NCBI RefSeq assembly: GCF_014205845.1
Contig: NZ_JACHCR010000002.1
Coordinates: forward strand, 420,362-484,361
Origin: Mucilaginibacter cryoferens
GTDB lineage: Bacteria; Bacteroidota; Bacteroidia; Sphingobacteriales; Sphingobacteriaceae
Length of the DNA stretch: 64,000 nucleotides
Direction of reading: 5' to 3'
Part shown: one piece after another, positions 53,305 to 61,573 of the stretch
Layout: each line of letters starts with the position of its first letter
Position numbering within the stretch: position 1 is the stretch's first letter
Translations under genes and position numbers: made by a program
The notes under the pieces: model-generated
Database searches by the model: none
The model's input: the letters and a program-made list of their open reading frames with translations, nothing else
Told to the model about the DNA's origin: nothing

Positions 53305-53331
53305 GCCGGGTGAGAGATACCCGGCTTTTTT
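53305..53331 (+). terminator. intrinsic terminator
   Basis: GCCGGGT (53305-53311) pairs with ACCCGGC (53319-53325), followed by six T. It closes the haloperoxidase/barrel gene set. Confidence 0.85.
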
Positions 53332-53345
53332 GTTTTTTATGATAC

Positions 53346-53353
53346 TATTTTTG
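53346..53353 (+). promoter_or_regulatory. -7 box TATTTTTG
   Basis: Exact TAnnTTTG match 23 bp upstream of the RidA start; the transcript would begin about 53359. Confidence 0.45.
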
Positions 53354-53376
53354 CTAAAAAGAGATAGTTTTACCAC

Positions 53377-53841
53377 ATGAACACTCCCGAAGAAAACTTT
53401 GCCGCGCTGGGTTTAAACCTACCGCCGGCACCAAAGCCACTTGGCGTTTATAAACCATGTTTAGTTGATGGAAAATACCTGTACCTATCTGGCCACGGCA
53501 CGGTACAAGATGATGGTACACTGATAATTGGCCGCATTGGCGATACCATTAATATGGAAGATGGCAAGCTGGCCGCCCGCCAGGTTGGTTTAGCTATGCT
53601 GGCTACTATTAAAGCCAATATAGGTAGTTTAGATAAGGTGAAAAGGGTTATAAAAGTACTAGGTATGGTAAACTGTACCTCTAACTTCGAAAAGCACCCC
53701 TTCATCATAAACGGAGCCAGTGAACTTTTTGCAAAAATCTGGGGCGAAGAAAACGGCATTGGTGTGCGCAGCGCTGTAGGTATGGGGTCGTTACCAGATA
53801 ATATCCCTGTTGAAATTGAGGCTTTGTTTGAATTGGTTTAA
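53377..53841 (+). CDS. ridA: RidA/YjgF-family enamine/imine deaminase
   Basis: 154-residue protein, slightly longer than the usual 125-130, with an N-terminal extension around PEENFAALGLNLPPAPKPLG. The Rid fold shows LYLSGHGTVQDDG (about 29-41), LDKVKRVIKVLGMVNC and the late stretch GVRSAVGMGSLPDNIPVEIEALFEL; the conserved Arg of canonical RidA is probably that in GVRSAVG. Rid proteins remove reactive 2-aminoacrylate and related imines. It is followed by a D-serine dehydratase/D-threonine-aldolase-like enzyme whose product would be such an imine, which supports the pairing. Confidence 0.85.
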   Translation: MNTPEENFAALGLNLPPAPKPLGVYKPCLVDGKYLYLSGHGTVQDDGTLIIGRIGDTINMEDGKLAARQVGLAMLATIKANIGSLDKVKRVIKVLGMVNCTSNFEKHPFIINGASELFAKIWGEENGIGVRSAVGMGSLPDNIPVEIEALFELV

Positions 53842-53923
53842 ACCAAGCATCAAGAGCCAGGAATCAATACCTATAACGGGAAAAACTGAGATAGTACTTT
53901 AATCGGCTTTAGAATAAAGAATA

Positions 53924-55036
53924 ATGACTGAAAATTGGTATATCATACATGATATTGATAAGCTGGATACCCCGGCTTTGGTGGTTTATCCCGATAGGGT
54001 AACGGCAAACATTGGTGTGCTTAAAGGCATCATCGATGATGTGGCGCGTTTGCGGCCGCATGTAAAAACCTATAAAAACAAAGAAGTTACCGGGCTACTG
54101 TTGGAGGCTGGAATCAATAAGTTTAAATGTGCTACCATTGCAGAGGCCGAACTGCTGGCTTTATGCAAAGCACCGGATGTGCTTTTGGCTTATCAACCTG
54201 TTGGGCCAAAGCTGTACCGGTTTATTAAGCTAATACATGCCTATCCTCAAACAAAGTTTTCTTGTATTGTTGATAACGATGTTGCCGCTAAAGAGATATC
54301 AGATGCAGCTAAACAATATAAGTTAACCATCGATGTATACCTCGATTTAAATGTGGGGATGAACCGAACAGGTATTGCTCCCGGTTTTGAGGCCCTGCAA
54401 TTGTATATGGATTGCGCGGTACTGCCGGGTTTAAACCCGGTGGGCCTGCATGCCTATGATGGTCATATTCATGAGGTTGATTTGGATAAAAGAACCAAAC
54501 TTTGCAATGCCGGTTTTGAACCGGTTTTAAAACTACAGCAGGACCTTAAAGGCAGAGGATACCCCGAACCTGTTATTGTGGCTGGGGGATCGCCAACGTT
54601 TTCTATTCATGCAAAGCGACCTGTTATAGAGTGTAGTCCCGGTACGTTTGTTTACTGGGATAGAGGTTATGAATTGGGCGTACCCGAGCAACCTTTTTTG
54701 CCCGCCATATTGGTGGTTACCAGGGTGGTTTCGTTACCCGATACTACTAAGGTTTGTTTAGATGTTGGGCATAAATCCATATCAGCCGAGAACGAGCTTG
54801 GCAAGCGCATTTATTTTTTAAACGCGCCAGAGCTGGTGCCGGTTAGCCAGAGCGAAGAGCACCTGGTAGTTGATGCCGGTAAAGGCCATCATTACCAAAT
54901 AGGCGATGTGCTGTACGGTATTCCGCAGCATGTATGCCCAACTGTGGCTTTATATGAACGGGTTTTTACTATTGAAAATAAAACACTTACGGGTGAATGG
55001 TTAAACGCCGCACGCGACCGTAAGATCACTATCTGA
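53924..55036 (+). CDS. D-serine dehydratase / D-threonine aldolase-like PLP enzyme
   Basis: 370-residue fold-type III PLP enzyme. The N-terminal barrel begins LDTPALVVYPDRVTANI and carries the PLP Lys in RPHVKTYKNKEV (about 48). LDLNVGMNRTG is the strand-6 region, and EVIVAGGSPTF-like phosphate contacts follow (PVIVAGGSPTFSIH). The C-terminal metal motif reads PQHVCPT (about 325-331). The His-x-Cys pair is that of eukaryotic-type D-serine dehydratases, whereas D-threonine aldolases have His-x-Asp (family knowledge), so dehydratase is favoured. The enzyme would use zinc and PLP on D-amino acids. It lies 83 bp after RidA and 14 bp before an M19 dipeptidase. Confidence 0.85.
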   Translation: MTENWYIIHDIDKLDTPALVVYPDRVTANIGVLKGIIDDVARLRPHVKTYKNKEVTGLLLEAGINKFKCATIAEAELLALCKAPDVLLAYQPVGPKLYRFIKLIHAYPQTKFSCIVDNDVAAKEISDAAKQYKLTIDVYLDLNVGMNRTGIAPGFEALQLYMDCAVLPGLNPVGLHAYDGHIHEVDLDKRTKLCNAGFEPVLKLQQDLKGRGYPEPVIVAGGSPTFSIHAKRPVIECSPGTFVYWDRGYELGVPEQPFLPAILVVTRVVSLPDTTKVCLDVGHKSISAENELGKRIYFLNAPELVPVSQSEEHLVVDAGKGHHYQIGDVLYGIPQHVCPTVALYERVFTIENKTLTGEWLNAARDRKITI

Positions 55037-55049
55037 TATCTTCCAAATT

Positions 55050-56120
55050 ATGTTTGTAATTGATGCCCATTTAGACCTCAGTATGAATGCGCTGGAGTGG
55101 AATCGCGATTTAACCCGCCCACTTGCAGAGTTAAACAGCCGCGAAGAGGGCCTTACTGATAAGCCCGACCGTGCCAGGGCTGTAGTTACCTTACCCGAAC
55201 TGCGTAAAGGCAATATAGGTTTGGTTGTAGCTACGCAAATTGGCCGTTATGTGGCGCCAGGCAATCCTTTACCCGGCTGGCACTCACCAGAGCAGGCATG
55301 GGCGCAAACCCAGGGGCAGGTAGCATGGTACAAAGCCATGGAAGATGCCGGCGAAATGGTACAGGTAAACAACCTGGCATCTTTAGAAAAACATCTCACT
55401 TACTGGAACAACGGTACGTCAACAGAAAATAAAGCTATCGGTTATATACTCAGCTTAGAAGGGGCTGATTCTATTGTAACTGTTCAGCATTTGGAGCGGG
55501 CCTATAATTACGGTTTACGTGCTGTTGGCCCCGCGCATTATGGCCCGGGCAGATATGCCCAGGGTACCGATGCAACCGGTTACATGGGGCCGAAAGGACA
55601 CGAACTGTTAAAGGAAATGGAACGGCTAAACATTATTTTGGATGCTACCCATTTATGCGATGATAGTTTTTGGGAAGCGCTGGATCACTTTAACGGACAT
55701 GTTTGGGCCAGTCATAACAACTGCCGCGCGTTGGTTAACCACAACCGCCAGTATAGCGATGATATGATAAAGGCACTTACTGAGCGTGGTGCCGTTATTG
55801 GTGCTGCCCTGGATGCCTGGATGATGGTGCCGGGCTGGGTACGAGGTGTATCAACACCAAAAGGGATGAACTGTAATATGGAGGTAATGGTAAACCATAT
55901 AGATCATATTTGCCAGATAGTCGGTAATGCCCTGCACGTGGGGATGGGTACCGATCTGGATGGCGCCTTCGGTCGTGAGCAATGCCCGTATGACCTGGAA
56001 ACCATTGCCGATCTGCAAAAGGTGCCCAACTTGCTGAAAAAACGTGGCTATACAGATTTAGATATTGAAAATATGATGCACGGTAACTGGTTGCGCTTTT
56101 TGAGAAATGCCTGGGCATAA
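55050..56120 (+). CDS. M19 membrane-dipeptidase-family zinc peptidase
   Basis: 356-residue enzyme of the renal dipeptidase family. It has HxD in FVIDAHLDLSMNA (about 7-9), Glu in YILSLEGAD (about 132), His in ILDATHLCDDSF, and His in WASHNNCRALVNHNRQYSD. GMGTDLDGAFGREQ (about 289-302) carries the last Asp. These residues bind two zinc ions. Members cleave dipeptides with L-D or D-configured C-terminal residues, for example from peptidoglycan turnover. The neighbouring D-serine dehydratase-like and RidA genes suggest the released D-amino acids are consumed. No signal peptide is seen. The hairpin at 56150 follows the stop by 29 bp. Confidence 0.92.
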   Translation: MFVIDAHLDLSMNALEWNRDLTRPLAELNSREEGLTDKPDRARAVVTLPELRKGNIGLVVATQIGRYVAPGNPLPGWHSPEQAWAQTQGQVAWYKAMEDAGEMVQVNNLASLEKHLTYWNNGTSTENKAIGYILSLEGADSIVTVQHLERAYNYGLRAVGPAHYGPGRYAQGTDATGYMGPKGHELLKEMERLNIILDATHLCDDSFWEALDHFNGHVWASHNNCRALVNHNRQYSDDMIKALTERGAVIGAALDAWMMVPGWVRGVSTPKGMNCNMEVMVNHIDHICQIVGNALHVGMGTDLDGAFGREQCPYDLETIADLQKVPNLLKKRGYTDLDIENMMHGNWLRFLRNAWA

Positions 56121-56149
56121 CGGTATTACTATATAAAAACATTAACTTT

Positions 56150-56189
56150 TGCACTACCTGTATTGAAATAATTTAATGCAGGTAGTGCA
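56150..56189 (+). terminator. probable terminator-like hairpin
   Basis: TGCACTACCTG (56150-56160) pairs perfectly with CAGGTAGTGCA (56179-56189); further pairs (T-G, ATT/AAT) tighten the loop to about 10 bases. There is no long T run after it, so its strength as an intrinsic terminator is uncertain. Confidence 0.5.
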
Positions 56190-56290
56190 TTGATATTGCT
56201 TGTTTGAAGTATGAAGGGATTTTCTTCACCCTCATGTAAAACATATTCAACAATTCTGCTATTTCTTGTAAATAAACCTACTTTGCGCTA

Positions 56291-58894
56291 ATGAATGCAG
56301 AACAATCAAGGTTAAAGGATTCGAGCTGGAAAAAATGGGGCCCTTATGTGAGCGACCGTCAATGGGGTACCGTTAGGGAAGATTACAGTGCCAACGGCGA
56401 TGCCTGGAACTATATTACCCATGATATGGCCCGTAGCAAAGCCTATCGCTGGGGCGAAGAAGGCATTGCCGGTATTTGCGACAGGCAACAAAACCTCTGC
56501 TTTGCCATTGCGCTGTGGAATAAAAAAGATCCCATTATCAAAGAACGCTATTTTGGGCTCAGCAATCCCGAAGGAAACCATGGCGAGGATGTAAAGGAGC
56601 TTTACTATTACCTGGATAGTACGCCTACGCATTCGTACATGAAAACATTGTACAAATACCCGCAAAATGAGTTTCCTTACGCCTGGTTGGTCGACGAAAA
56701 TAAACGCCGCACCCGTAACGACCCAGAATTTGAACTTATTGATACAGGTATATTTGATAAAGACGAATACTTTGATGTATTTACCGAATACGCAAAAAAC
56801 GCACAGGATGATATTCTAATCAAAATAACTATCCACAACAGGGGAGATGCAGCTGCATTATTAAATGTAATGCCTACCCTATGGTTCCGCAATACCTGGA
56901 GTTGGGGTTATGATAATTATAAACCTATTATTGCAGGTGGCAGTAATGGTGTTACCTCAATTTTTCACGAAGACCTTGGTCAGCTTTGGCTGCATGCTGA
57001 AAGTAAATCGCAGGTGCTTTTTTGCGATAACGAGACCAATAACGGTAGGTTATATAACTTCGATAACGGTGTAAAATACCATAAGGATGGCATTAACGAT
57101 CATATTGTACACGGTGCCGATACCATCAACCCTAAAAATACTGGTACTAAGGCCGCTATTAACTATGATATTAGCATTGAGGCAAAGCAAAGCCTCGTGT
57201 TACGCTTAAGGCTTTCGCCCGATGCTAATTATGGGTTCGAAGATTTTGACCACATATTTGATATTCGTGTAACCGAGGCCGACCAGTTTTACCAGGATGT
57301 TTACAGTAATAAAAACGATGCCGACAAATGTTTAATTCAACGCCAGGCTTTTGCCGGCATGTTGTGGAATAAGCAGTTTTATTATTCCGACGTACGTCAA
57401 TGGCTCAATGGAGACCCTGGTCAGCCCGAGCCACCTCAACAGCGTGAAAATGCCCGTAACAGCAAATGGAAGCATTTAAATACTAAAGATATCATCTCCA
57501 TGCCCGATAAATGGGAGTACCCATGGTTTGCGGCCTGGGATCTTGCTTTTCATTGCCTGCCGCTGGCTACTATTGATATGGCTTTCGCCAAAAATCAACT
57601 GGTATTGCTCACCCGCGATTGGTACATGCACCCAAACGGGCAATTGCCAGCCTATGAATGGGATTTTGGCGATGTAAATCCGCCGGTACACGCCATGGCT
57701 GTGTGGAATATTTATAAAACTGACAAGGCTGCTAACAACGGTAAAGGCGATACCTACTTTTTAGAGCGTATTTTTCATAAGCTGATGCTGAATTTTACCT
57801 GGTGGGTAAACCGTAAGGATGAAACCGGGAACAATATTTTTGAAGGTGGCTTTTTGGGGATGGATAATATCGGAGTGTTCGATAGAAATACCCGTTTGCC
57901 ATCCGGCCAGCACCTGGAGCAGGCCGATGGTACCAGTTGGATGGCCATGTACTCGCTTAATTTGCTGCGCATAGCCACCGAACTTGCAGAAACAGATAAG
58001 GCCTATGAAGATATCGCCTCGAAGTTTTTTGAGCACTTTATATATATCGTAGGCGCGATGTCTAATCTTGGCGATAACAACGAGGGGCTTTGGGATGAGG
58101 AGGATGGCTTTTTTTATGATCAGTTACGCTTCCCTGATAACGGATCGGTAAAAATGAAGGTGAGAAGCATTGTTGGCTTGATACCCTTATTTGCCACCGA
58201 AGTGTTGGACGACGCCGACATAACCGATAGTCCGATATTTAAGGAGCGGATGAAATGGTTTGCCGAAATGCGGCCGGATCTGGCTTCCTTAGTTTCCCGT
58301 TGGAATGAAAGAAGCAGTACAGGCCGGCATTTGATCAGCCTGTTACGTGGCTATCGGATGAAATCGCTGCTAAAATATATGTTAGATGAAAAGGAGTTTT
58401 TAAGTGATTATGGTATCCGTTCACTATCAAAATATCACCTGGATCATCCTTATAAAGTAGATATCAACGGGATAAATTTTGGCATAGCTTACACACCGGC
58501 CGAAAGCGATAGCGGACTTTTTGGTGGCAATAGCAACTGGCGCGGCCCCATCTGGATGCCAATAAACTACCTTATTATCGATAGCTTACACAAGTTTCAC
58601 CGCTACTATGGCGACGATTTTAAAGTGGAATGCCCAACAGGATCTGGCAAGTTTATGAATTTAAAAGAGGTGGCCGACGAACTGTACGGCCGGGTATCTA
58701 AAATATTTTTGAAGGATGATAAAGGTAACCGCCCACTATTTGGCAATAACCAAAAGATGCAAACCGATCCTCATTTTAAAGATCATATCCTTTTTTATGA
58801 GTTTTTTGATGGCGACAACGGCCGCGGTGCAGGTGCATCACACCAAACCGGTTGGACTGGGTTGATTGCTAATTGTTTGTATAAAAAGCAATAG
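56291..58894 (+). CDS. GH63-like glucosidase (MGH1-type), cytoplasmic
   Basis: 867-residue glycoside hydrolase with an N-terminal beta-sandwich (about 1-370) and an (alpha/alpha)6 barrel (about 390-865). Landmarks are DRQWGTVREDYSANGDAWNYI at the start, LPAYEWDFGDVNPPVHAMAVW (about 455-475), the barrel segment GTSWMAMYSLNLLRIA, and FGGNSNWRGPIWMPINYLI (about 740-758), the GH63 C-terminal signature. No signal peptide is present. GH63 enzymes are inverting alpha-glucosidases; the bacterial MGH1-like branch acts on mannosylglycerate, glucosylglycerate or alpha-glucosides, and the exact sugar is not predictable. It stands alone, 170 bp after the dipeptidase, and converges on the GntR gene. Confidence 0.85.
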   Translation: MNAEQSRLKDSSWKKWGPYVSDRQWGTVREDYSANGDAWNYITHDMARSKAYRWGEEGIAGICDRQQNLCFAIALWNKKDPIIKERYFGLSNPEGNHGEDVKELYYYLDSTPTHSYMKTLYKYPQNEFPYAWLVDENKRRTRNDPEFELIDTGIFDKDEYFDVFTEYAKNAQDDILIKITIHNRGDAAALLNVMPTLWFRNTWSWGYDNYKPIIAGGSNGVTSIFHEDLGQLWLHAESKSQVLFCDNETNNGRLYNFDNGVKYHKDGINDHIVHGADTINPKNTGTKAAINYDISIEAKQSLVLRLRLSPDANYGFEDFDHIFDIRVTEADQFYQDVYSNKNDADKCLIQRQAFAGMLWNKQFYYSDVRQWLNGDPGQPEPPQQRENARNSKWKHLNTKDIISMPDKWEYPWFAAWDLAFHCLPLATIDMAFAKNQLVLLTRDWYMHPNGQLPAYEWDFGDVNPPVHAMAVWNIYKTDKAANNGKGDTYFLERIFHKLMLNFTWWVNRKDETGNNIFEGGFLGMDNIGVFDRNTRLPSGQHLEQADGTSWMAMYSLNLLRIATELAETDKAYEDIASKFFEHFIYIVGAMSNLGDNNEGLWDEEDGFFYDQLRFPDNGSVKMKVRSIVGLIPLFATEVLDDADITDSPIFKERMKWFAEMRPDLASLVSRWNERSSTGRHLISLLRGYRMKSLLKYMLDEKEFLSDYGIRSLSKYHLDHPYKVDINGINFGIAYTPAESDSGLFGGNSNWRGPIWMPINYLIIDSLHKFHRYYGDDFKVECPTGSGKFMNLKEVADELYGRVSKIFLKDDKGNRPLFGNNQKMQTDPHFKDHILFYEFFDGDNGRGAGASHQTGWTGLIANCLYKKQ

Positions 58895-58966
58895 TTGCCA
58901 AGCAAATAGTACTAATTGAATTGGCAAATTTGTTCTGATTTAGACAGCTTCTTAGATTATAAAAAT

Positions 58967-59701
58967 TTAACTGTTGCGTCTGGCTTCTACAGTATAAACA
59001 AAACTTTCGGCTTTGTAATAACCCAGGTTGTATTCCATTGGTCTATCGCCCTGGTCAAAAACAAAGCGTTTCCTGAACAATACAGGGCTGCCGGGGGTAA
59101 TTTCCAGCTTGCCTGCAATAAGCTTGTCGGCAGCTTTTGCGCTTATTTCTTCTTTAGATAGGTTGGCCACCACAGAGTGGTCTGTTTCGAGCAGCTCATA
59201 TAATGGTCTTTTAAAGTCTTCATCGCCTGTAAGGCCTATTCGTGGGTGAAAATAGGATACAAAATAAACAAAAGCTTCATCGGTATTACCCCTTAGCCGC
59301 TCCAGTTTCATTATCTTTTTCTCGGTTTTGATATCAAAAAAGTTAGCTATATAATCGTCTGGGTATACCCAGCTTACATGTAGCTCATAGTTTTTAACAG
59401 GGATACCACGTGCCTGCATTTCTTGGGTGAAACTAAGCCAATTCATTGATTTTGAGCTCATTTTTTTATGAGCTACTTTAGTTCCGAGTCTTTTTCTACG
59501 AATCAGAAGTTCTTCATAAACCAGTTTGTTGATGGCCTGGCGAAGGGTGGTACGGGATATGGCCAATATTTTGGCCAGGTCTACCTCGTTAGGTAGCAGT
59601 TTGCCCGCTTGATATTCGGGATCTTTTATCAACTCCCTCAACAGGTTTTCTGCTTGTATATGAAGCGGCACCGCGCTTTTATGATCGATAGAAAGTTTCA
59701 T
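58967..59701 (-). CDS. GntR-family transcriptional regulator (HutC/UTRA type)
   Basis: 244-residue regulator. The N-terminal winged helix-turn-helix (about 10-78) shows LHIQAENLLRELIKDPEYQAGKLLPNEVDLAKILAISRTTLRQAINKLV, the standard GntR pattern. It is followed by the UTRA effector domain (about 95-240: FTQEMQARGIPVKNYEL, then VLFRKRFVFDQGDRPMEYNLGYY). UTRA regulators sense sugars, amino-sugar phosphates or related compounds. It is divergent from the six-hairpin glycosidase at 59975 and converges with the GH63 gene. Two perfect palindromes in the gap (59761-59779, 59882-59897) are candidate operators, so it likely controls the 59975-63550 genes and itself. Confidence 0.92.
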   Translation of the reverse strand: MKLSIDHKSAVPLHIQAENLLRELIKDPEYQAGKLLPNEVDLAKILAISRTTLRQAINKLVYEELLIRRKRLGTKVAHKKMSSKSMNWLSFTQEMQARGIPVKNYELHVSWVYPDDYIANFFDIKTEKKIMKLERLRGNTDEAFVYFVSYFHPRIGLTGDEDFKRPLYELLETDHSVVANLSKEEISAKAADKLIAGKLEITPGSPVLFRKRFVFDQGDRPMEYNLGYYKAESFVYTVEARRNS

Positions 59702-59760
59702 ATCCCGGTATTTAATAGCGTTTTATAGGCTATATGTATTACAAATTAAGTGATAAATTA

Positions 59761-59779
59761 ATAAACATAACATGTTTAT
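59761..59779. promoter_or_regulatory. operator candidate for the GntR regulator
   Basis: ATAAACAT-AAC-ATGTTTAT is a perfect 8-3-8 palindrome, 60 bp upstream of the GntR start codon. Size and symmetry suit a GntR dimer; binding is inferred. Confidence 0.5.
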
Positions 59780-59881
59780 ATGTATGTACCTGAAAAATGT
59801 AAAAAAAATACAAGTTTTCAATAAAAAAATGAACTCTCTTGTAAATTTTTGCTAAATAAAAGTAAAGTTTTGAATATTCAT

Positions 59882-59897
59882 TTATGTTTGTACATAA
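59882..59897 (+). promoter_or_regulatory. -7 box inside a second palindrome
   Basis: TTATGT-TTGT-ACATAA (59882-59897) is a 6-4-6 palindrome. It contains TATGTTTG (59883-59890), an exact TAnnTTTG box, about 85 bp before the glycosidase start. A repressor bound here would block the promoter. Confidence 0.45.
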
Positions 59898-59974
59898 TAA
59901 TTATAAATCAACATGCGGTGCTTAATTGCACCGGTGTATAAAAAGTTCTTTCAATAATAAAACCCAATTTTTAA

Positions 59975-61273
59975 ATGAAACTATTACTGCCTGCCTTTAT
60001 TTCTTTATCACTTTTTGTTGGTTTAAATGCAAATGCCCAGGTTACAGATAACGCTGCGCTGGCAAAATCTATCCTGGCCGATAGCCGTTTAGATACTATT
60101 CAATCCAGGGCCTTAAAATTACTCTCGGGCTTCTCGGCGGGCACATCCTATAACGAGGTTTGGATTCGAGATTTTAATACTTTTATTAAAGGCTCGCTTA
60201 AAGCGCATCCTAAAGAAGAAGTGAAAGCAAAACTCCTGATGTTCTTCAGGATTCAGGGCGACGGTGGCGATATAGTGGATGGCGTTGTTGATAGTACTAA
60301 GGCCAATGTAGGCTATAAATACAGGTATTCGCCTTTACTGCGCGGATGGGCGGCGCACAAAAATACGGTTGAAACAGACCAGGAATCGTCATTGGTGCAG
60401 GCTGTAAAAAAATATGTTGATGTTACCGGAGATAAAACGATCCTTACGGAGGTTATTGGAGGTAAAACAGTGCTCGAACGTATGGAAAATGCATTTAGCT
60501 ATATTCAAAAAGATAGATGGGCAGCACAATATGGCCTGGTTACCGGTGCAACCACTATTGATTGGGGCGATGTGCAAGCCGAAAGCGGCTGGGGAGTGGC
60601 TATAAACGATAAAACAAAATGGTGTGTTGATATATACGATAACGCCATGTATGTGAAAGCGCTGCACGATTTTATTGCCATGAAACCAAAAAGCTACACT
60701 GCCAAACAAAACTGGGCAATTGTTGCTGCAAACGTTACCAAAAACGTGCGTAAATATCTTTGGGACAAGAAGGCGCAGAAATACATACCGCACATATATT
60801 TGAATGGCAGCCCCTTTGCGTCCGATTTTAATGAAAAAGAGATCCTGTACCTGGGTGGATCGATATGCGCTATTTTGGCTGGTTTTAATACACCTGCCGA
60901 GGTTAAAGAAATAAACCAGCAAATGGTAGCCGCGGCTGCCAAAGAAAAATATGCCACTATAGGCATTACCGTGTATCCACCATACCCAACAGAACGATAT
61001 CCGAACGTGGGGGCGTATAGTTACCAAAATGGTGGCGACTGGACATGGTTTGGTGGCCGCATGATGGGAGCTTTAATTAACTACGGCTATGTAAATGATG
61101 CTTATCATGAGTTATCTCCGATGCTGGACAGGGCCATAGCCAACAAAGGTTTTTTTGAATGGTACGATGTTAGAACCGGCGCCCCAAAAGGATCTGGTGA
61201 TTTTAGGGGAGAGGCGGGCGTATTATACGATGCTATAACTGCTTTAAAGCAGTGGGCCATTAAAAATAAATAG
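59975..61273 (+). CDS. secreted six-hairpin glycosidase-like protein
   Basis: 432-residue exported protein; the signal peptide is MKLLLPAFISLSLFVGLNANAQ. The mature protein has the repeated helical-hairpin pattern of an (alpha/alpha)6 barrel: YNEVWIRDFNTFIKGSL (about 59-75), HKNTVETDQESSLVQAVKKYVD (about 128-149), TTIDWGDVQAESGWG (about 191-205), and TWFGGRMMGALINYGYVND (about 350-368), ending GEAGVLYDAITALKQW. The acidic residues in WIRDF and DWGD are plausible catalytic positions. The family is not certain (similar to GH15/GH63/GH100-type barrels), and the substrate is unknown. It is divergent from a GntR/UTRA regulator that probably controls it. Confidence 0.72.
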   Translation: MKLLLPAFISLSLFVGLNANAQVTDNAALAKSILADSRLDTIQSRALKLLSGFSAGTSYNEVWIRDFNTFIKGSLKAHPKEEVKAKLLMFFRIQGDGGDIVDGVVDSTKANVGYKYRYSPLLRGWAAHKNTVETDQESSLVQAVKKYVDVTGDKTILTEVIGGKTVLERMENAFSYIQKDRWAAQYGLVTGATTIDWGDVQAESGWGVAINDKTKWCVDIYDNAMYVKALHDFIAMKPKSYTAKQNWAIVAANVTKNVRKYLWDKKAQKYIPHIYLNGSPFASDFNEKEILYLGGSICAILAGFNTPAEVKEINQQMVAAAAKEKYATIGITVYPPYPTERYPNVGAYSYQNGGDWTWFGGRMMGALINYGYVNDAYHELSPMLDRAIANKGFFEWYDVRTGAPKGSGDFRGEAGVLYDAITALKQWAIKNK

Positions 61274-61360
61274 AACATTTAAAATTGTAACTCATTTATG
61301 AGTTTATTTTTTTACACACGATTGCCCATATTTGACCTTACCATATCACATAACTGTACG

Positions 61361-61384
61361 AAGCCCGGTTTTTTACCGGGTTTT
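61361..61384 (+). terminator. intrinsic terminator
   Basis: CCCGGT (61364-61369) pairs with ACCGGG (61375-61380), extended by a G-T and two A-T pairs, ending in TTTT. It lies about 90 bp after the glycosidase stop. Confidence 0.75.
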
Positions 61385-61453
61385 GTTTTTGATACTATTT
61401 ACATCTTTAATGTGATATAACTTTTTTATAAAACGATTTAGCAAATATGCTAA

Positions 61454-61477
61454 CTTGCCTTTATATTTGTTGGCAAG
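61454..61477 (+). promoter_or_regulatory. promoter -7 box bracketed by an inverted repeat
   Basis: CTTGCC (61454-61459) and GGCAAG (61472-61477) flank the exact -7 box TATATTTG (61462-61469), about 105 bp before the sialate esterase start. This layout suits a repressor covering the promoter. Confidence 0.45.
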
Positions 61478-61502
61478 CGTTTAAAATTAAATAGCGAATG
61501 AA

Positions 61503-61540
61503 TGAAAAGTTAAAAGTAACATGGTACTTTTAACTTTTCA
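61503..61540 (+). promoter_or_regulatory. 16-bp hairpin in the 5'-UTR of the esterase gene
   Basis: TGAAAAGTTAAAAGTA (61503-61518) pairs perfectly with TACTTTTAACTTTTCA (61525-61540), with loop ACATGG. It ends 33 bp before the start codon at 61574. There is no T tract after it, so an mRNA-stability or translation-control element is as likely as an attenuator. Confidence 0.5.
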
Positions 61541-61573
61541 GAAAACTACACCTCCTTATTAAATTATATCATA

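Noticed and set aside
58895..58927. Inverted repeat TTGCCAA...TTGGCAA between the GH63 and GntR genes
   Set aside because: The arms are only 7 bp with a 19-base loop and no T run, too weak to call a terminator.
60389..61027. 212-residue minus-strand frame
   Set aside because: It is opposite the six-hairpin glycosidase, full of Phe, Cys and His, and typical of an antisense shadow.
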